DNA of 64,000 nt, taken from positions 62,001-126,000 of the forward strand of contig CAYVQF010000006.1 of NCBI GenBank assembly GCA_964454015.1, given 5' to 3'. The notes below the pieces were generated by a model. That model was not told the origin of the DNA. It ran no database searches and saw only the letters and a list, made by a program, of their open reading frames with translations. The DNA is from CAYVQF01 sp964454015. GTDB lineage: Bacteria; Myxococcota_A; Bradymonadia; UBA4248. Both the position numbers and the translations under genes were made by a program. Below, piece by piece: positions 1 to 8,925 of the stretch (position 1 is its first letter; each line of letters begins with the position of its first letter).

Positions 1-2
1 AC

Positions 3-935
3 CCCTTCTCTTCTGCCGAGGCTGCAAGCCTCCTGCGTCATCTGGCCCGCATACCGCGAGAGCCCCTCTACATCCCGCACCACCCTAGCCACCAAGCGCC
101 GGCCTACCGGGACCACCTCGCTGGCGCCCCCCCAATGCTCCGCCCGGCCTCCGACGCCTGGCCTTTTCTCCAGAGCAAGAGCTGGTCCCAATGGCGTGCC
201 CTCGGCCAGGCGCTGCGCGATCCCCACACCACCCGCGACCACCTCGATCGCCTCCCGCTAGCCGAGCTCAGCCTCGCCGCCCTCCTCCTCATCGCCACGG
301 CCGTAGCCGCCGCCATCCTCTGTCTGCCCCATTGGCGGCGCGCCCAGCGCCCACACCGCCCCTGGCGCACCAGCCTCGCCGCAGCCGCCCTCGGAGCGGC
401 CTTCATGTTCATGGAGTTCGGCCTCATTCACCGCCTCACCCTCTCCCTCGGCCACCCCACCCTGGCCTTCTCCTTCATCCTCGGCGTCCTCCTCTTCAGC
501 TCGGGCCTGGGCGCCTACTTCGCTGGACGTCTCGCACCTCAGCGCCTCGGCCGCGCTTGCTGGGCCGCCGCCACCCTGCTCGCCTTGTTCGCCCTCGGAG
601 CGCCGACTCTCGTCGCCTGGACCCACCCCTGGGCGCTATCCGGGCGGCTCGCCGTCGTCGCTGCCGTCTGCTGCCCCATAGGCTTCGCCACAGGCATCCC
701 CTTCACCCTCCTCTTGCGCCGCGTCGGCGCCACCCAGCCCGCCGCCATCGCCCGCCTATGGGGCGTCAACGCCGCCTTTGGCGTGTGGGCTTCCGTCGCC
801 ACCATCCCCGTGGCCTTGGTCTCGGGCACCTTCGACACCCTCTTCCTCGTCGCGGCCGCGCTCTACCTACTGGCCTCGGTCGAGGGCCATCGCCACCCGG
901 GCGCCCATTTTTCCAAAGGTGTCGCCTCGCCGTGA
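3..935 (+). CDS. C-terminal part of a spermidine-synthase-like integral membrane protein (5' truncated)
   Basis: The reading frame is already open at the left edge, so the true start lies outside the window; about 310 residues are present. A soluble stretch with a DAWPF segment comes first. It resembles the end of the spermidine-synthase-like domain in large multi-pass membrane proteins, where DDRPF is usual. About six hydrophobic helices follow. The helix reading FMFMEFGLIHRLTLSLGHP is characteristic of these fused membrane/spermidine-synthase proteins, which are common in Myxococcota and have no firmly assigned substrate. The protein is probably in the inner membrane. The family call rests on these motifs only; a catalytic polyamine role cannot be judged because the methyltransferase-like core is not in view. 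Confidence 0.7.
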   Translation, partial: PFSSAEAASLLRHLARIPREPLYIPHHPSHQAPAYRDHLAGAPPMLRPASDAWPFLQSKSWSQWRALGQALRDPHTTRDHLDRLPLAELSLAALLLIATAVAAAILCLPHWRRAQRPHRPWRTSLAAAALGAAFMFMEFGLIHRLTLSLGHPTLAFSFILGVLLFSSGLGAYFAGRLAPQRLGRACWAAATLLALFALGAPTLVAWTHPWALSGRLAVVAAVCCPIGFATGIPFTLLLRRVGATQPAAIARLWGVNAAFGVWASVATIPVALVSGTFDTLFLVAAALYLLASVEGHRHPGAHFSKGVASP

Positions 936-1135
936 GCTGCGCTATCATGGTCACCTCTGCCGGGTCATCCCCTGTCGACCCGGCCCTCTCTCCTCTTGCT
1001 CCCCGAGCTGTCATGAACGTCGAGAGGTGTCAATTTTGCGGCGAAGCTCACTTGCGACAATGCTCGCTCCAGCGCCAGGAGTGCCCTCTGCCACTCCATC
1101 AGATTAGGGCGCCACTGCCCACATGGAGGTGGAGC

Positions 1136-3028
1136 GTGATCTCTCTGATGCTCGTGTTGGTGACGGCCTGCATCACCGGTTGCTCTGCGCCGGTGCCCAT
1201 CGTTGACGGGGAAGAGCTCCTCCCCCAAGGCACGCCAGCCGGGCCCGACCTCCTCGAGCGGCTCTTGTCCGCGGACGATCCCATTGGTGCCCTCTCTGCC
1301 TACGCTGCCGCCGCTGGTGACACCGTCTCCGACCCCACCCTGGACTTCTTCATGGGCCGCGCCCTCTACGCCCAAGGCCGCCGCCTCGAAGCGTGCGCTG
1401 CCTTCGCCAACGCCCGTCAAGCCCCAGAGGCGGATCTCGCCGCAGCAGCACGTCTCTACGACACGGCCTGCGCCGTCGATCGGGGCCAGCGCACCGAGGC
1501 CTACCAGAAGCTCGGCACGCATCCAGCCGACCCCAACCCTTGGGTCGATCCCGTCGACCAGGCCCGCTTCTGGGCCATGCTTGGCGAAGCCCACCTCCAA
1601 GCAGGGGCGCTGCCCGCAGCCCTCGCCGCTTTCGGAGCTGCCTTCACCGCCGCTGAAGCCCAGCACCAAGAGGCCTGGGCCCACTACGCCAAGGTCCGCG
1701 CCTTCGAGAGCAGCGCCGCTGCGCCTGAGGCCCTCTCGCAACACGCCGACCCATGCCCCCTGATCCGTGCCGTACAGGCCGACGCTGCCTTTAGGCGTAG
1801 CCTCGGCACCCAGGACCGCGACCAAATGGCGGCAGCAGCCGTCGTGGCCCGCACGGCCCTGGCCGAAATCGGTGATACCCAACGGGTTACGGAAATCGAA
1901 CGCCTCATGGAAGCCAACGACGACCGGGACAACGCCGTGGTCATTGGGGTCATCCTCCCCCTCACCGGCGAGTCGCGGCGCATGGGCCGGGCAGTCCTGG
2001 GCGGCATCTTGCAGGGTCAAGGTGCCTTCGCCAGCGGCGGCGGGCGCCGCCTCACCTTCGTCTTCAAAGACAGCCGCTCCCTGCCGAGCGTCGCCAAGGA
2101 GGCCGTGGCCGAGCTCGACGCCATGGGCGCCATCGCCATCATCGGCCCGCTGGATGGAGAAGAGGCCCGCCAGGCCGCCCAAGACGCATCCCAGCGAGGC
2201 ATCCCCCTGATCGCCATGACCTACGACGCCAACATCGCCAGCCTCGGCGCCTACCGCTTTGGCATCGACGTCGACGGCGAGCTCCAGCACCTCGCCCGGG
2301 AGAGTGTCGCCAGAGGCTTGACCCAAACGGTCATGGTCTACCCGGACAGCCCTTACGCCAACACCATCGCCCAACGCTTCGAACAGGCCTACCTCTTGGC
2401 TGGCGGTAGCATCGTCACCACCCACGTCTACGCGCCAGGCACGACCGACCTGCGCAAGGTCGCAGCCTCACTGGCCAAGTTGAGCTTTGACGCCATCTTC
2501 GTGCCCACCACGGCCGATGATGCCGCCTTTGTCGCCTCGTTCTTGGCCCAGGAGAACATCTGGTCACGCAACCCCGAGGAGCGCCCTGGTCCGCGCGATC
2601 CGCGCCGCTTCATCACCTTCCTCGGCAGCAGCACCTGGTACGCTGACGACCTCCCCACCCGCGCGGCGCGCTATCTGAGCGGTGCCATTTTCCCCGTCTC
2701 CTACGCCCCGCAGCGCCCAGGCGAGGTCAACCGCTTCTTCGTCGATACCTTCCGCGATCTCTACGAGCGGCTCCCGGCCACCCATGAAGCCATCGCCTAT
2801 GACCTCGCCAGGCTCATCAAAGATCTGGTCTCCATTCAAGGCATCAACGATCGCAGTCGCGTCACCCAGGCCCTCGACGCCGGCTCCTCCTGGCAAGGCG
2901 TCACGGGCGCCCAGCCCTTCAACCAGCGCAACACCCACCCCGAGCCTCTCCTCTTGCAAATCGGCCCAGCGGCACTCACCCCGCTCACCCTGACCCTCCC
3001 CACCACCACCATCGAGGGAACGGACTAA
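1136..3028 (+). CDS. LppC/LpoA-like lipoprotein: TPR-like region plus periplasmic-binding-protein fold
   Basis: This is a predicted lipoprotein of about 630 residues. A GTG start at 1136 is preferred because GGAGGT sits 5 nt upstream and two overlapping lipoboxes (VTAC, ITGC) follow within 16 residues. The signal would lack a basic residue, so an ATG at 1013 in the same frame remains possible; that extra stretch has weaker third-position GC. Residues about 30-240 are Ala-rich helical repeats (FMGRALYAQGRRLEACAAF) like TPRs. The second half has the type I periplasmic-binding fold: VIGVILPLTGESRRMG, then AIIGPLDGEEA and GIPLIAM. This matches LppC/LpoA activators of penicillin-binding proteins and branched-chain amino-acid binding proteins. 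The role is inferred. The next gene begins on the base after the stop codon. Confidence 0.75.
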   Translation: MISLMLVLVTACITGCSAPVPIVDGEELLPQGTPAGPDLLERLLSADDPIGALSAYAAAAGDTVSDPTLDFFMGRALYAQGRRLEACAAFANARQAPEADLAAAARLYDTACAVDRGQRTEAYQKLGTHPADPNPWVDPVDQARFWAMLGEAHLQAGALPAALAAFGAAFTAAEAQHQEAWAHYAKVRAFESSAAAPEALSQHADPCPLIRAVQADAAFRRSLGTQDRDQMAAAAVVARTALAEIGDTQRVTEIERLMEANDDRDNAVVIGVILPLTGESRRMGRAVLGGILQGQGAFASGGGRRLTFVFKDSRSLPSVAKEAVAELDAMGAIAIIGPLDGEEARQAAQDASQRGIPLIAMTYDANIASLGAYRFGIDVDGELQHLARESVARGLTQTVMVYPDSPYANTIAQRFEQAYLLAGGSIVTTHVYAPGTTDLRKVAASLAKLSFDAIFVPTTADDAAFVASFLAQENIWSRNPEERPGPRDPRRFITFLGSSTWYADDLPTRAARYLSGAIFPVSYAPQRPGEVNRFFVDTFRDLYERLPATHEAIAYDLARLIKDLVSIQGINDRSRVTQALDAGSSWQGVTGAQPFNQRNTHPEPLLLQIGPAALTPLTLTLPTTTIEGTD

Positions 3029-4282
3029 ATGGGCCTGCTCCAGACGGCGCATGTCACCCAGCGGGCCCAGACAGCCTTGTCTGGGCAAGGCCAGCGCGGC
3101 CTCTGGCGCCGCCTCTGGCGCCGCCTCGGCGCGGCCCTCCTCGCCGTTTGCCTCCTGCTGGCCACCCCCGCCTGGGCCCAGGACAGCCGCCCCGAGCGCC
3201 CCCTCCCCACCAGCAACACCGACACCCACCTGATGGAGGACCTCTCCGACGAAGAGCTCCGGGAACAAGGCTGGGACTTCCGCCCGCAAGATCGCGCCCC
3301 CGGTTCCGTCGGCTGCGGCCTGTGGGCGATCTTGGTCTCCACGGTCTGGCATGGCTGGGGACACCGCTGCGCCCGCGACGACAGCTCCCATGTGCGCCTA
3401 CTCATCGCCGAGGGCGTCGCCCTGGGCCTCCTGGCCAGCGCCGCCACCATCGCCATCCTCTCCAACGACGCCGACACCCTCAACCCCGTCTGGAGCTCCC
3501 TCTTCCACAGCGGCCTGGTCCTCTTCGCCGCCACCTACGCCTTGGATCTCATCGGTACTTTCAAAGGAGGCGCCCGCTCCCTCGCCCCCAACCAACGCCA
3601 CATCGACGGCATCAAACCCAGCCTCCACATCCGCTGGGTGCCCAACGACAGCTTCGATCTCACGGCCCTCCTCGGCCTCGAAGTCGAGATCCGCAGCGGT
3701 CGCCTGTGGATCACCCCCAAAGGGCTGCTGGACATCACCAGCTTGAACTACTGGAGTGTCGGCGGCGACCTCGGCTACAAGCTCTGGCAAGGGAAAGCCC
3801 GCGCCACCTATTTCGCCCTCGCCACGGAGTCCCGCTACGAGGACTTTGGCGGACTCGGCTTCCAGGTCCTCAACGTCTTGCCCTACGTCGAGCTCTCCTT
3901 CGACGCCAGCGTCCTCTTGCCCCACCTGGAGAACATCCACTTCATCAACCGCATCGGCTATGGCTTCGAGTTCTATGGCTGGGATGCCCTCGGCACGGAC
4001 CACACCTTCAAGGACACCACCTCCATCCTCGTCCTGGAGACCGAGCTCAGCATGAACCTCCTCGACGACTTCAACATCGCCATCAACTACCGCCAGCGCC
4101 CCGATCTGCTGGTCGGGCCACTGCGCCGCGCGGGCCGGCTGTGGGGCGCCATCCCCACCCCAGGCATCGGCATCTTCGGCGTCAACTTGGATTTCCGCAC
4201 CGCCCAGGGCTGGTCGGCCGCCTTTGAAGTCAACCTCGGCACCCTGGTCGAGTTCTGGCTCTCTTTCGGCCGCGCCTTTTAG
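3029..4282 (+). CDS. Secreted barrel-like protein of unknown function
   Basis: The product has 417 residues. A basic N-terminus (WRRLWRRLG) and hydrophobic core ending in ATPAWAQ is a clear Sec signal peptide with an AxA cleavage site. A mid region has two hydrophobic segments (around LLIAEGVALGLLASAATIAIL and LFHSGLVLFAATYALDLIG). After about residue 190 come alternating aromatic/hydrophobic strands with many Tyr, Asp and Asn turns, ending in a terminal Phe (FGRAF), as in outer-membrane barrels. The start codon directly abuts the preceding stop codon, so the two genes are likely translationally coupled and act together in the envelope. I do not recognise a named family. Confidence 0.7.
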   Translation: MGLLQTAHVTQRAQTALSGQGQRGLWRRLWRRLGAALLAVCLLLATPAWAQDSRPERPLPTSNTDTHLMEDLSDEELREQGWDFRPQDRAPGSVGCGLWAILVSTVWHGWGHRCARDDSSHVRLLIAEGVALGLLASAATIAILSNDADTLNPVWSSLFHSGLVLFAATYALDLIGTFKGGARSLAPNQRHIDGIKPSLHIRWVPNDSFDLTALLGLEVEIRSGRLWITPKGLLDITSLNYWSVGGDLGYKLWQGKARATYFALATESRYEDFGGLGFQVLNVLPYVELSFDASVLLPHLENIHFINRIGYGFEFYGWDALGTDHTFKDTTSILVLETELSMNLLDDFNIAINYRQRPDLLVGPLRRAGRLWGAIPTPGIGIFGVNLDFRTAQGWSAAFEVNLGTLVEFWLSFGRAF

Positions 4283-4410
4283 CGCCTCCCCTTCATACGC
4301 GCCACCGTGATGCCGCGGCACAGGGGCAGGGAAGCGGGCGCAGCCACGGCACGCCGACGTAGCTGGCAGCGCAGGGTCGATCTGAAGGGGACCCCGCGCA
4401 AGCGCCGCGA

Positions 4411-5706
4411 TTAGTCGGCCTTCACCTCGGCCTCGAGTTCGGCCACGTCCCAACCCGAATCGATGTCTTCATCCACCGCTTCGCCATCGGCCTTCTCTTC
4501 GGCAACCACGTCCGCCGTGGCGCTCTCTTCCTCGGCCACTGGGGATGCTTCGGGCGCCTCGGCAGGCGCCTCAGCTTCGGGCGCCACGACCGCCTTGTCA
4601 TCGCCTTCGGCCTTCTTCTTGCCGCGGTCCTTCTTGTCTTTGCGTTTCGGGGCTTCCGCCGGAGCAGGCGCCTCGACTGCCGCTGCAGGCGCCTCGACCG
4701 CTGCGGCCGGTCGCGCGACCGCCTCGAGGCTCGTCTCCAGCGCGTCGGGATCCAAGCCCTTGGCGCGCAGGGTCTTCTCGAGCTGAGCCAGCTTGGCCAC
4801 CGCCTTCTGGGCATCCTCCCGCGCCTTGGCCTCGCGCGCATCCTTGGTGTGGTAGAAGTTCAACGCCTCTTCGATGTGGCGCTGGGAGGTCCCCATGGGC
4901 ACGCTGGCTTTGTAAGCCTCATCCACCGCGGCGAGCCGTTGCTCGACCAACATGAGCTGGGAACGCAGCACCAAGAAAGCTTTGTGGTTGTTGTCAGCCC
5001 GTTTCTTGAGCTGGCTGTTCTGTCGCTTGAGCTGGCTGCGCTCCTTGTTGCCCCCCTTGATCTGGGCAATGGCATCTTTGCGCAAGGCGTCGAGCTCTTC
5101 CCGATGATCGCGCTTCAGCTCGCTGAAGTCGCCTTGGGCTTTCCTGAGCAAGCGCTGCAACTTCTCGATCTCGGCCTGCGCCGCCGATCGCTCTTCCCCA
5201 TCGCTCTCCACGGGCGCTGCGCTCGTTACGGCACCTTCCTCTTCGCTGCGCGCCGCCAATTCTTGCTCCAGACCTTTGATCCGGGTCCGCAACACATCGA
5301 CTTCTTGCTTGAAACGATCCGTATCGGCGCGGGCTTCCACAATGGCGCGCTGGCTCTCGCTGTCGGCACCATCGAGCTCGCGCATCTCTTTGCGGAGCTT
5401 CTTCAGGTCTTCCTTGAGGTTGAAGTTCTCTTCCTTCAACTCGCGCAGCTTCTTCTCCTCTGCGCCCTCCTCGCCTTTCTTCTTCTTGCTCTTCTTCGCA
5501 ACCACGGCGCCCGTGTCCGCCGCGACCTGCGTCGGGCCTTGGCTCACCTTGGCCCGCAACTGCGACACCTCCCGCTTGAGCTCTTCCCGTTCTTGGCGCA
5601 GAGGTTCGAACTTGTCCAAAATGGCGTCACTTTCGTGTTTCGCTTTCATCCACAGGACAATCATGACGGCAGCAACGCCAACGGCAACGACTAACATGGC
5701 AAACAT
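4411..5706 (-). CDS. Membrane-anchored coiled-coil protein with acidic/Ala-Pro C-terminus
   Basis: The product has 431 residues. The start at 5706 is chosen because AAGGAG lies 10 nt upstream. Residues 1-25 form one transmembrane helix (FAMLVVAVGVAAVMIVLW), followed by heptad-rich coiled coil (LRQEREELKREVSQLR and further blocks) to about residue 285. Then come a short helical segment with HIEEALNFYHTKDAREA, Ala-Pro-Glu repeats (AAAVEAPA twice), a Lys-rich patch (KRKDKKDRGKKK) and an acidic tail. The soluble part length suggests a scaffold or spacer in the periplasm or cytoplasm; no enzyme motif is visible. It stands alone between convergent and co-oriented neighbours, with a good promoter about 170 nt upstream. 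The function is unknown. Confidence 0.8.
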   Translation of the reverse strand: MFAMLVVAVGVAAVMIVLWMKAKHESDAILDKFEPLRQEREELKREVSQLRAKVSQGPTQVAADTGAVVAKKSKKKKGEEGAEEKKLRELKEENFNLKEDLKKLRKEMRELDGADSESQRAIVEARADTDRFKQEVDVLRTRIKGLEQELAARSEEEGAVTSAAPVESDGEERSAAQAEIEKLQRLLRKAQGDFSELKRDHREELDALRKDAIAQIKGGNKERSQLKRQNSQLKKRADNNHKAFLVLRSQLMLVEQRLAAVDEAYKASVPMGTSQRHIEEALNFYHTKDAREAKAREDAQKAVAKLAQLEKTLRAKGLDPDALETSLEAVARPAAAVEAPAAAVEAPAPAEAPKRKDKKDRGKKKAEGDDKAVVAPEAEAPAEAPEASPVAEEESATADVVAEEKADGEAVDEDIDSGWDVAELEAEVKAD

Positions 5707-5875
5707 GAGCAGGCAGCTCCTTGCTTCCACCCCATCGCGGGTGGGTTGGGGGAGGAATCAGTGCGCAACGGGTGCCAGAGCAACCGCCACGGACTGACCA
5801 TCAGGTGTCGAAAAAAAACCGATACACGACCAGTGGCGCCATCCAGTGCTTCACACACCTCACCACGAAAGGCGC

Positions 5876-5905
5876 TTCATATCACCAGCGCAAGCCCGCT
5901 GTCAA
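5876..5905 (-). promoter_or_regulatory. Sigma-70-like promoter for the coiled-coil gene
   Basis: On the minus strand a perfect TTGACA (5905-5900) is followed after 18 nt by TATGAA (5881-5876). It lies about 170 nt upstream of the ATG at 5706, in the otherwise empty gap 5707-6003, which shows no ORF with coding character. This is motif matching only. Confidence 0.5.
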
Positions 5906-6003
5906 ACCTTGCGCAGTGGCCGATGGCGCCTTGGCCCAAGCCCGATGTCTCCCTGCCACGGCACCACCCCAGGCCCGGCACGCCGGGGCAGGGCCCGGGC
6001 GCC

Positions 6004-6723
6004 TCAGCCCGCGCTGATCTTCCCTTGTAAATACTGCTGCCGCAGCGTCTCGGGGAAGCGCTCGATGGCATAGCGCAGCATCATCCGCGGCATCTCCCCA
6101 TAGGTCTCGCGCAGAAAGGCCTCCTCCACCGCCTGATCGCGCTTACCCACCTCGCGCAGCATCCATCCCACGGCCTTGTGCAGAAGGTCCTCCTTGTCGT
6201 GGAGGAGCAAGCGCGCCAGGGCCAGCGTGTCCTGGAAATCCCTCTCTCTGATGTAGTGGAAGGTCGCCACGATGGCGATGCGGCGCGCCCACAACACGGG
6301 CGATCGGGCCCAAAGATAGAGAGGCTGCCGGTCCCGATCCCGCATGTAGGCGCCGGGGATGTGCGCCGCCGAGGCGTCCACCAAATCCCACTGGTTGATG
6401 CAGGCCATCTGATCCCGATAGAGACCAAAGATCGCGTCGCGCGTCTCGGCATCGCCGCGCTCAAAGCCTTGTATCATCAACAATAACGCCAGCAGGCGGT
6501 CTTCGTGAAAGGTTGAGCGAAGCAGGGCCGCCACCTCCTCCAGGGGCGTCGCCGCCACCTCCTTGGCCAAACGCCGCAGCGGCCCGACCCGGATACCGCG
6601 AAAGCGATCACCAGCGCCGTACTCCCCAGGACCGGTCTTGAAATAGCGCGCCGAATGCAGCGCCACCTGGGGGTCCGCCATCGCCGCCAGCCGCGCTTGA
6701 ATGGCCTCACACTTCGTGGACAA
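6004..6723 (-). CDS. alkD: AlkD-like DNA alkylation repair glycosylase
   Basis: This 239-residue protein matches the HEAT-like-repeat AlkD family, which excises N3- and N7-alkylated purines. The N-terminus MSTKCEAIQARLAAMADP followed by RYFKTGPGEYGAGDRFRGIRV is the family hallmark. The segment INQWDLVDASA carries the Trp and Asp equivalent to catalytic W109/D113 of Bacillus cereus AlkD, and WARRIAIVATF carries the conserved arginine. A TTG start at 6723 is chosen because GAGGAGGT lies 4 nt upstream and the protein then begins exactly where the family begins. Longer in-frame starts (for example ATG 6783) would add unrelated residues. It is a single gene; the length is typical. Confidence 0.9.
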   Translation of the reverse strand: MSTKCEAIQARLAAMADPQVALHSARYFKTGPGEYGAGDRFRGIRVGPLRRLAKEVAATPLEEVAALLRSTFHEDRLLALLLMIQGFERGDAETRDAIFGLYRDQMACINQWDLVDASAAHIPGAYMRDRDRQPLYLWARSPVLWARRIAIVATFHYIRERDFQDTLALARLLLHDKEDLLHKAVGWMLREVGKRDQAVEEAFLRETYGEMPRMMLRYAIERFPETLRQQYLQGKISAG

Positions 6724-6842
6724 GAAGACCTCCTCGAAGACCCGCACGCCGGCCCCATGGGCACCCGCGCGCCGCGGCACCATGGCACGCCGCAGGGCTA
6801 ACCTGGCCCACCCGCCCACAGCGAGCGAATGTCGCCACTCCC

Positions 6843-6870
6843 TTGACAGGGGCACCTTCGACGTTAGCGT
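6843..6870 (+). promoter_or_regulatory. Candidate promoter upstream of the small anchored protein
   Basis: A perfect -35 TTGACA (6843-6848) is followed after 16 nt by TAGCGT (6865-6870, 3 of 6 matches). A compact hairpin with a 7-bp stem (GCCGCTG/CAGCGGC, 6874-6890) lies in the presumed leader. The weak -10 makes this tentative. Confidence 0.35.
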
Positions 6871-6959
6871 ATAGCCGCTGCGCCAGCGGCCTTCAAGCCC
6901 ATCTTGTCGCGATCCGTCATGCTGGCCCATAAGCCCCCTCGCTACGGAGGTCCTCGACC

Positions 6960-7472
6960 ATGTCTTGGATATACAAAGTGCTCATCGCTGTTGGAGTCAT
7001 TGCAGCCATCGGTGTCGGGACCTATGTCTACATGTGGTGGAACGACATCCGCTTCATGGACTTCTTCCAGAGCCCCGTCGCGGTCCTCGACACCACGGTC
7101 TATGCCGCCCAACAGAGCGACACGGACACCTTCAAGCGCGGCTTCACCAAAGAAACCATCAAGACCATGGACCAAGTCCACGAGTTCAACACCAACCGGC
7201 CGCCCGGCGACTTCGATCCCAAAATCCACTGGACCTGGGACACCCTCATGGCCCTCATGGCCCAAGAGGGCGGTTTCGACGTCGTCGAAGAACCCAGCTT
7301 CTTCGATCGCTGGAGTGAAGACACGGTCAAAGTCAAAATCGCTTTCGAAAACCGAGAAAAGATCTACACCCTCGTGCGCAGAGGAGGCGTGTGGCGCATC
7401 GACCTCATGAACTCCGACCCGGGATTCAGCAAAGCGCGCAACTGTATTCGTGATGCCACCTATTGTCGTTAA
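6960..7472 (+). CDS. Small membrane-anchored protein of unknown function
   Basis: The product has 170 residues, with a GGAGG ribosome-binding site 9 nt before the ATG. One N-terminal helix (YKVLIAVGVIAAIGVGTYVYMWW) anchors a soluble domain of about 140 residues, probably periplasmic. The domain ends RGGVWRIDLMNSD, a beta pattern seen in NTF2-like and DUF4878-like lipoprotein folds (a WRI/WKV strand near the end), but similarity is too slight to name a family. Its stop codon overlaps the start of the RND outer-membrane factor gene by 20 nt. It may therefore be the first gene of the efflux operon. Confidence 0.7.
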   Translation: MSWIYKVLIAVGVIAAIGVGTYVYMWWNDIRFMDFFQSPVAVLDTTVYAAQQSDTDTFKRGFTKETIKTMDQVHEFNTNRPPGDFDPKIHWTWDTLMALMAQEGGFDVVEEPSFFDRWSEDTVKVKIAFENREKIYTLVRRGGVWRIDLMNSDPGFSKARNCIRDATYCR

Positions 7473-8919
7473 TCTCGCCGCCAGCCTGCTGAGCCGCGCC
7501 ACTTGCGCCGGATGCCTCCTATCGCTCCCTTGGCTCTTGTCCGCCTGCTTGGGCACCGCCCACGTCGGTTCCGTTCCGCAACCACCCCTGCCGGACACCT
7601 TCTCCCACGTCCACCTCAACGCCCATAACGCACCTGAGCGGTGGTGGTCCCTCCTCGACGACCCCGATCTCGACGGCGTCATCGCCGCCGCCCTGGACGA
7701 CAATCTCGACCTCCGCACCTATTGGGAGCGCCTCCTCCAAGCCGAGGCCACCCTCGACCAGGCGGCCAGCGCCCGCTGGCCCAGCCTCGACGCTCAGGCC
7801 AGCGTCGGCCGCGCCCACAGCGGCGGCGCCCGCGGCGCCGTCACCCAAAACAACTTCCAAGTCTCCGCCGCCGCCAGCTACGAGGTCGACCTCTGGGGCA
7901 AGGTCGCTGCCCAGATCGCCGCCGCCGAGCTCGAGCGCGAGGCCGTCGCCGACATGGCCCACGCCGCCGCCATGACCTTGGTCGCCCAGGTCACCGAGGC
8001 CTGGCTCGATGTCCGCTACCAGCGCGCCCGGCGGGCCCTGCGCCAGCAACAGATCGACATCGCCTCCACCTATCTGGACCTCGTCCGCCTCCGCTTCGCC
8101 ATGGGACAGGCTTCGGCCCTCGATGTCCTCCAACAACAGCAACAACTCGAAAGCCTGCAGAGCCAACTCGTCCCCGTGGACACCCAGGACTTCCTGGCCC
8201 GACTGCGCCTCGCTGTGCTCTTGGGACGCGCCCAAGCCATCGACGTCCCAGCGCACCTCGACCAGCTACCCCTGCCCGACCCAGCGCTACACCTCGGCGC
8301 GCCCCAAGACCTCCTCCAACATCGCCCTGAGCTGCGCGCGGCGCGCCGCAGAGTCGAAGCGGCCGACGCCCGCATCATCGTCGCCATGGCTGACCGCCTG
8401 CCCACCCTGCGCTTGAGCGCTTCACTCATGCTCGCCGCCACGGCCCCCCTCGATCTCTTGGATCAACTCTTCTGGAGCCTGGGGGCCACCCTCGGCGGGC
8501 CCGTCTTCGATGGCGGCCGCCGCGCCGCCGAGCTCAGCCGCACCCACTCCGTCTGGCGCGAGCGCGTCTATGCCTACGCCCACGCCATCCTCGTGGCCCT
8601 CGAAGAGGTCGAACGCAGCCATGCCCTCTGCGAAGTGCAGAGGCAGCTCCTCGACGACCTCGACCTCCAGCTCAACACCGCCAGCCTCGCCCTCCACATG
8701 GCCCGCGAGCAATTCCTCGGTGGGATCACCGACTACAGCCGCGTCATCACCGCCCTCGCGGCGCTCCAACAACTCCAGCTCAGCCGACTCGACATCCACC
8801 GCCAATACCTCTCGTACTGGGTCCAGCGCTTTCGTGCCCTCGGTGGCGCCTGGGTGCCACCGCGCCCCGACCTGGAAGCGCACCCCATGACCCTCTCCCG
8901 CGGCCAAGGCGCCCCCTAA
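7453..8919 (+). CDS. TolC/OprM/NodT-family outer-membrane efflux lipoprotein
   Basis: The product has 488 residues. The N-terminus is a signal peptide with lipobox LSAC (about residue 36), as in the OprM branch. The body has the two-fold repeated helical OEP pattern: WWSLLDDPDLDGVIAAAL near residue 65, then TYWERLLQAEATLDQAASARWP, YEVDLWGKV (the conserved DLWGK of NodT proteins), and in the second repeat PLDLLDQLFWSLGATLGGPVFDGGRR. It forms the exit duct of a tripartite pump with the adaptor and RND protein that follow 6 nt downstream and in overlap. An ATG at 7453 is preferred over the GTG one codon earlier. The substrate is unknown. Confidence 0.93.
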   Translation: MPPIVVNLAASLLSRATCAGCLLSLPWLLSACLGTAHVGSVPQPPLPDTFSHVHLNAHNAPERWWSLLDDPDLDGVIAAALDDNLDLRTYWERLLQAEATLDQAASARWPSLDAQASVGRAHSGGARGAVTQNNFQVSAAASYEVDLWGKVAAQIAAAELEREAVADMAHAAAMTLVAQVTEAWLDVRYQRARRALRQQQIDIASTYLDLVRLRFAMGQASALDVLQQQQQLESLQSQLVPVDTQDFLARLRLAVLLGRAQAIDVPAHLDQLPLPDPALHLGAPQDLLQHRPELRAARRRVEAADARIIVAMADRLPTLRLSASLMLAATAPLDLLDQLFWSLGATLGGPVFDGGRRAAELSRTHSVWRERVYAYAHAILVALEEVERSHALCEVQRQLLDDLDLQLNTASLALHMAREQFLGGITDYSRVITALAALQQLQLSRLDIHRQYLSYWVQRFRALGGAWVPPRPDLEAHPMTLSRGQGAP

Positions 8920-8925
8920 AGCCCC

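Noticed and set aside
965..2425. Long minus-strand ORF of 486 codons
   Set aside because: It is antisense to the LppC-like gene; the translation is low-complexity Gly/Asp/Val-rich with no domain, as expected from the complement of GC-rich codons.
5721..6017. Short plus-strand ORF of 98 codons in the gap before the AlkD gene
   Set aside because: Biased composition and no ribosome-binding site; it lies over the candidate minus-strand promoter.
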